A DNA stretch of 25,607 nucleotides from Myxococcota bacterium (GTDB taxonomy: Bacteria; Myxococcota_A; UBA9160; PR03). How positions within the stretch are numbered: the first letter of the stretch is position 1; each line of letters starts with the position of its first letter. Shown piece after piece: positions 24,183 to 25,607 of this stretch. The stretch lies in contig JASJBO010000068.1 of NCBI GenBank assembly GCA_030066475.1, forward strand, positions 1 through 25,607. Reading direction: 5' to 3'. Position numbers and translations under genes: made by a program. The notes below the pieces were generated by a model. It searched no databases and was not told the origin of the DNA. It saw only the letters and a list, made by a program, of their open reading frames with translations.

Positions 24183-24200
24183 AGAAGAGGGCTTCTGGGA
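24183..24200 (+). repeat. Left REP-like hairpin / inverted repeat of the RAYT element
   Basis: AGAAGAGGGCTTCTGGGA. The first 14 bases form AGAAG-AGGG-CTTCT, a hairpin. It is an exact inverted copy of 24984-25001 on the other side of the transposase. Confidence 0.75.
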
Positions 24201-24274
24201 CGGAGCTGGCTCGTCGCGTCGGCGCTTCGATGGGCCACGTCGCCGGAGGCGGCTTGGGTCGGTGCCGGATGCGG

Positions 24275-24880
24275 TCAGCGCCCCTCGCGCCCGCCCGGGA
24301 CTTCGCCCGGATCCACCAGCCCGTAGCGGCGCCAGCCGCTACGCAGCAACCAGCTCCGCGGAAGCGCCACCTCCCGCCCCCCCGCCGGCCTCGGCCCCGG
24401 CACTCTCCGCTTCCACCCCGCGAACCACCGCCCCGACGACGCCTCGTCGAGCCGCACCAGCGGCGCCTTCCCCCGCCGCTCGCGCCAGTGCTTGCGCGCG
24501 TTGAGCAGCACGTAAGCGAGAGCGTTCCGCACCTCGCGCGGCGTCCGCAGCAGATGCAGGTGATAGCGCCCATCCAGCACTCGCCCGCTGCGTGCGAAGA
24601 CGCGGTTCACCGCGCGCGCCAGGCGCGCGGAGATCGACTTCATCCCGCACCCCAGCGCACGCTTCCCCGCCGCCTCGACGATCAAGTGGACGTGGTCGCG
24701 CTGCACCGAGTAGTGCGCCACGCGGAACTCGCCGCGCTCGCAGGCCTTGCGCAGCGAGGCGCGGAATTCGGCGACGAAGCGGCGCGTGCGCAGGGAGGGG
24801 ATTTCCTCGCGCACACGGATTGTCACGTGCGCCGGACACCCCTTCGGAACCCCGGCGCGCCGACTGCGCCCGGTCGGCAT
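24275..24880 (-). CDS. REP-associated tyrosine transposase (RAYT, Y1_Tnp/HUH)
   Basis: 201 residues from ATG 24880; the longer upstream frame is low-complexity and crosses the right repeat. The HUH nuclease core is intact: HVTIRV at residues 18-23, His63 and His65 in RDHVHLIVEA (metal site), and Tyr123 in LAYVLLNARKH (nucleophile), with SARLARAVNRVF and DGRYHLHLLRTPREVRNA between them. RWFAGW and a closing SWLLRSGWRRYGLVDP are typical of RAYTs in deltaproteobacteria. RAYTs bind and cleave REP hairpins and are usually single-copy, domesticated relatives of IS200/IS605 TnpA; no TnpB is present. All catalytic residues are kept, so it may be active. Confidence 0.92.
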   Translation of the reverse strand: MPTGRSRRAGVPKGCPAHVTIRVREEIPSLRTRRFVAEFRASLRKACERGEFRVAHYSVQRDHVHLIVEAAGKRALGCGMKSISARLARAVNRVFARSGRVLDGRYHLHLLRTPREVRNALAYVLLNARKHWRERRGKAPLVRLDEASSGRWFAGWKRRVPGPRPAGGREVALPRSWLLRSGWRRYGLVDPGEVPGGREGR

Positions 24881-24983
24881 TGCATCACCGCAACGCCCGG
24901 CACCGGCGCAGGCCGGCCGCACTCGCGAGCACCCGCGCCCCACGCCCGGTCCGCGCCAGCTACCCACCCCCGAGCCACCACCC

Positions 24984-25001
24984 TCCCAGAAGCCCTCTTC
25001 T
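24984..25001 (-). repeat. Right REP-like hairpin / inverted repeat of the RAYT element
   Basis: The plus strand reads TCCCAGAAGCCCTCTTCT, the exact reverse complement of 24183-24200. It lies 103 bases upstream of the transposase start. The DNA from 25002 to 25142 shows no gene. Confidence 0.75.
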
Positions 25002-25142
25002 GCCCCCTCCCAAGGCCCCCGGAGGATTCGGCGCAGCGCGCCCCGCACTACCCGTTCGAATATCCACCGGAAATCCGCCGGGAACCACCATTCCCTGCCG
25101 GTCCGATGTCACCCGGCGCCGTCGAATGGCCACTTCGAGAGC

Positions 25143-25150
25143 AAGGAGGT
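25143..25150 (+). promoter_or_regulatory. Consensus Shine-Dalgarno deciding the murQ TTG start
   Basis: AAGGAGGT, a full anti-16S match, lies eight bases before TTG 25159, the only in-frame start codon at a suitable distance. The GTG at 25152 is out of frame. Confidence 0.75.
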
Positions 25151-25158
25151 CGTGCGCC

Positions 25159-25607
25159 TTGTCGTCCGAGCCCCGCGCTCCGTTCCCGCCCCATCGCGAG
25201 TCCCCCGCCACCGAAGCGGTTCACGAGGCAACGGCCGACCTCGACCGCTGGGACATCCAGGAGGTGGTGGCCGCCGTCCACGCCGAGGACCGGCGCGCCT
25301 GGGAGGCCGTCGAGAAGGAGCTGCCGCAGATCGTGCGGGCGGCGCGCGTGCTGCTGACGGTGCTGCGCTCGGGGGGGCGCTGGTTCAACGTGGGGGCCGG
25401 GACCAGCGGGCGCATGGGGTGTCTCGATGCGGCGGAGATCCCGCCGACGTTCGGGCTGGCGCCCGAACGGGTGGTCGGCCTCATCGCGGGCGGACCGGCG
25501 GCGCTGTTGCGCGCCGTCGAGGGTGCCGAGGACGACAGAGCCGCGGGGGGGGCGGGGGGCGCGGGGCGCCGCCCCGCCCCCCCCCCCCCCCCCCCCACCC
25601 ACCACAC
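25159..25607 (+). CDS. murQ: N-acetylmuramic acid 6-phosphate etherase, 3' truncated by the window end
   Basis: 149 codons from TTG 25159 to the edge; family proteins are about 300 residues, so only the first half is present. The SIS-type sugar-isomerase domain is clear: ESPATEAVHEATADLDRWD, then GGRWFNVGAGTSGRMG (phosphosugar site), CLDAAEIPPTFG, VVGLIAGGPAALL and VEGAEDD, the MurQ signature. The enzyme cleaves the lactyl ether of MurNAc-6-phosphate to GlcNAc-6-phosphate and lactate in peptidoglycan recycling, in the cytoplasm. After VEGAEDDRAAG the reading becomes Gly/Arg/Pro repeats from the G/C homopolymers at 25546-25600 and should not be trusted. AnmK, its usual partner, is not in the window. 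Confidence 0.9.
   Translation, partial: MSSEPRAPFPPHRESPATEAVHEATADLDRWDIQEVVAAVHAEDRRAWEAVEKELPQIVRAARVLLTVLRSGGRWFNVGAGTSGRMGCLDAAEIPPTFGLAPERVVGLIAGGPAALLRAVEGAEDDRAAGGAGGAGRRPAPPPPPPTHH
25546..25607. other. G/C homopolymer contig end, probable artefact
   Basis: Runs of G (7 and 6) turn into a fold-back block and a run of about 17-18 C, then a CA-rich end. It interrupts the conserved murQ sequence and looks like a low-quality read end rather than genomic DNA. Confidence 0.7.

Larger units (their letters stand above)
24183..25001 (-). mobile_element. REP-associated transposase unit bounded by perfect 18-bp inverted hairpins
   Basis: An element of about 0.8 kb: a Y1 transposase gene on the minus strand between two perfect 18-bp inverted copies, each able to fold into a small hairpin. 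This is the layout of RAYT genes flanked by REP/BIME sequences. No target duplication is visible immediately outside. Confidence 0.75.

Noticed and set aside
24881..25048. N-terminal extension of the transposase
   Set aside because: Gly/Arg low-complexity and crosses the right inverted repeat; the family N-terminus begins near 24880.
1..25607. CRISPR array, rRNA genes or toxin-antitoxin pair
   Set aside because: No regularly spaced repeats, no rRNA sequence, and the small gene at 666-857 has no recognisable toxin or antitoxin partner.

Overview
This is a GC-rich bacterial window (coding third positions are almost all G or C), gene-dense, with many overlapping or nearly touching genes and frequent GTG and TTG starts. 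A true PEP-CTERM protein, a Cys-Gly type C-terminal anchor like those of Myxococcota, a REP-associated transposase, and a FadD19-like acyl-CoA synthetase with a crotonase suggest a deltaproteobacterial-type lineage (Myxococcota, Binatota or a relative), probably from a metagenome. That placement is inference. The right edge ends in a G/C homopolymer that looks like an assembly or read-end artefact.

Layout. 1-1250: the end of a PAS-STAS regulator, a small hypothetical gene and a decayed serine-recombinase fragment. 1250-4440 (minus): an NxxGxxAF-repeat secreted protein that has lost its stop codon, a tRNA-Pro(UGG), and a secreted beta-propeller with three Asp-rich repeats. 4585-9900: an alpha/beta hydrolase diverging from leuC-leuD, a crotonase diverging from a DUF1499 membrane protein, then a PEP-CTERM protein fused in frame to the front half of an upstream secreted protein, with a very good sigma-54 promoter ahead of it. 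10198-14944 (minus): a tight four-gene operon, in transcription order a chorismate mutase/cyclohexadienyl dehydratase fusion with an export signal, rlmI, a terpenoid-cyclase-like alpha/alpha barrel, and an acyl-CoA synthetase. 14986-18799 (plus): two tandem paralogous exported TIM-barrel amidohydrolases, the second a lipoprotein fused to a large polytopic membrane domain. 18792-24168: an SDR (minus), then a UbiB/ADCK-family kinase-like protein, a DUF255/YyaL thioredoxin-domain protein and a deoxyhypusine-synthase-like enzyme (plus). 24183-25001: a RAYT transposase between two perfect 18-bp inverted REP-like hairpins. 25159-end: the 5' part of murQ.

How the genes fit together. leuCD supplies leucine biosynthesis. 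The fusion at 13823-14944 would carry out chorismate to prephenate to phenylpyruvate outside the cytoplasm. The acyl-CoA synthetase and crotonase point to use of lipid- or steroid-like carboxylic acids. The most novel unit is the amidohydrolase pair at 14986-18799. It shares a 41-bp divergent control region, holding an 18-nt inverted repeat, with the PheC-AroQ operon.
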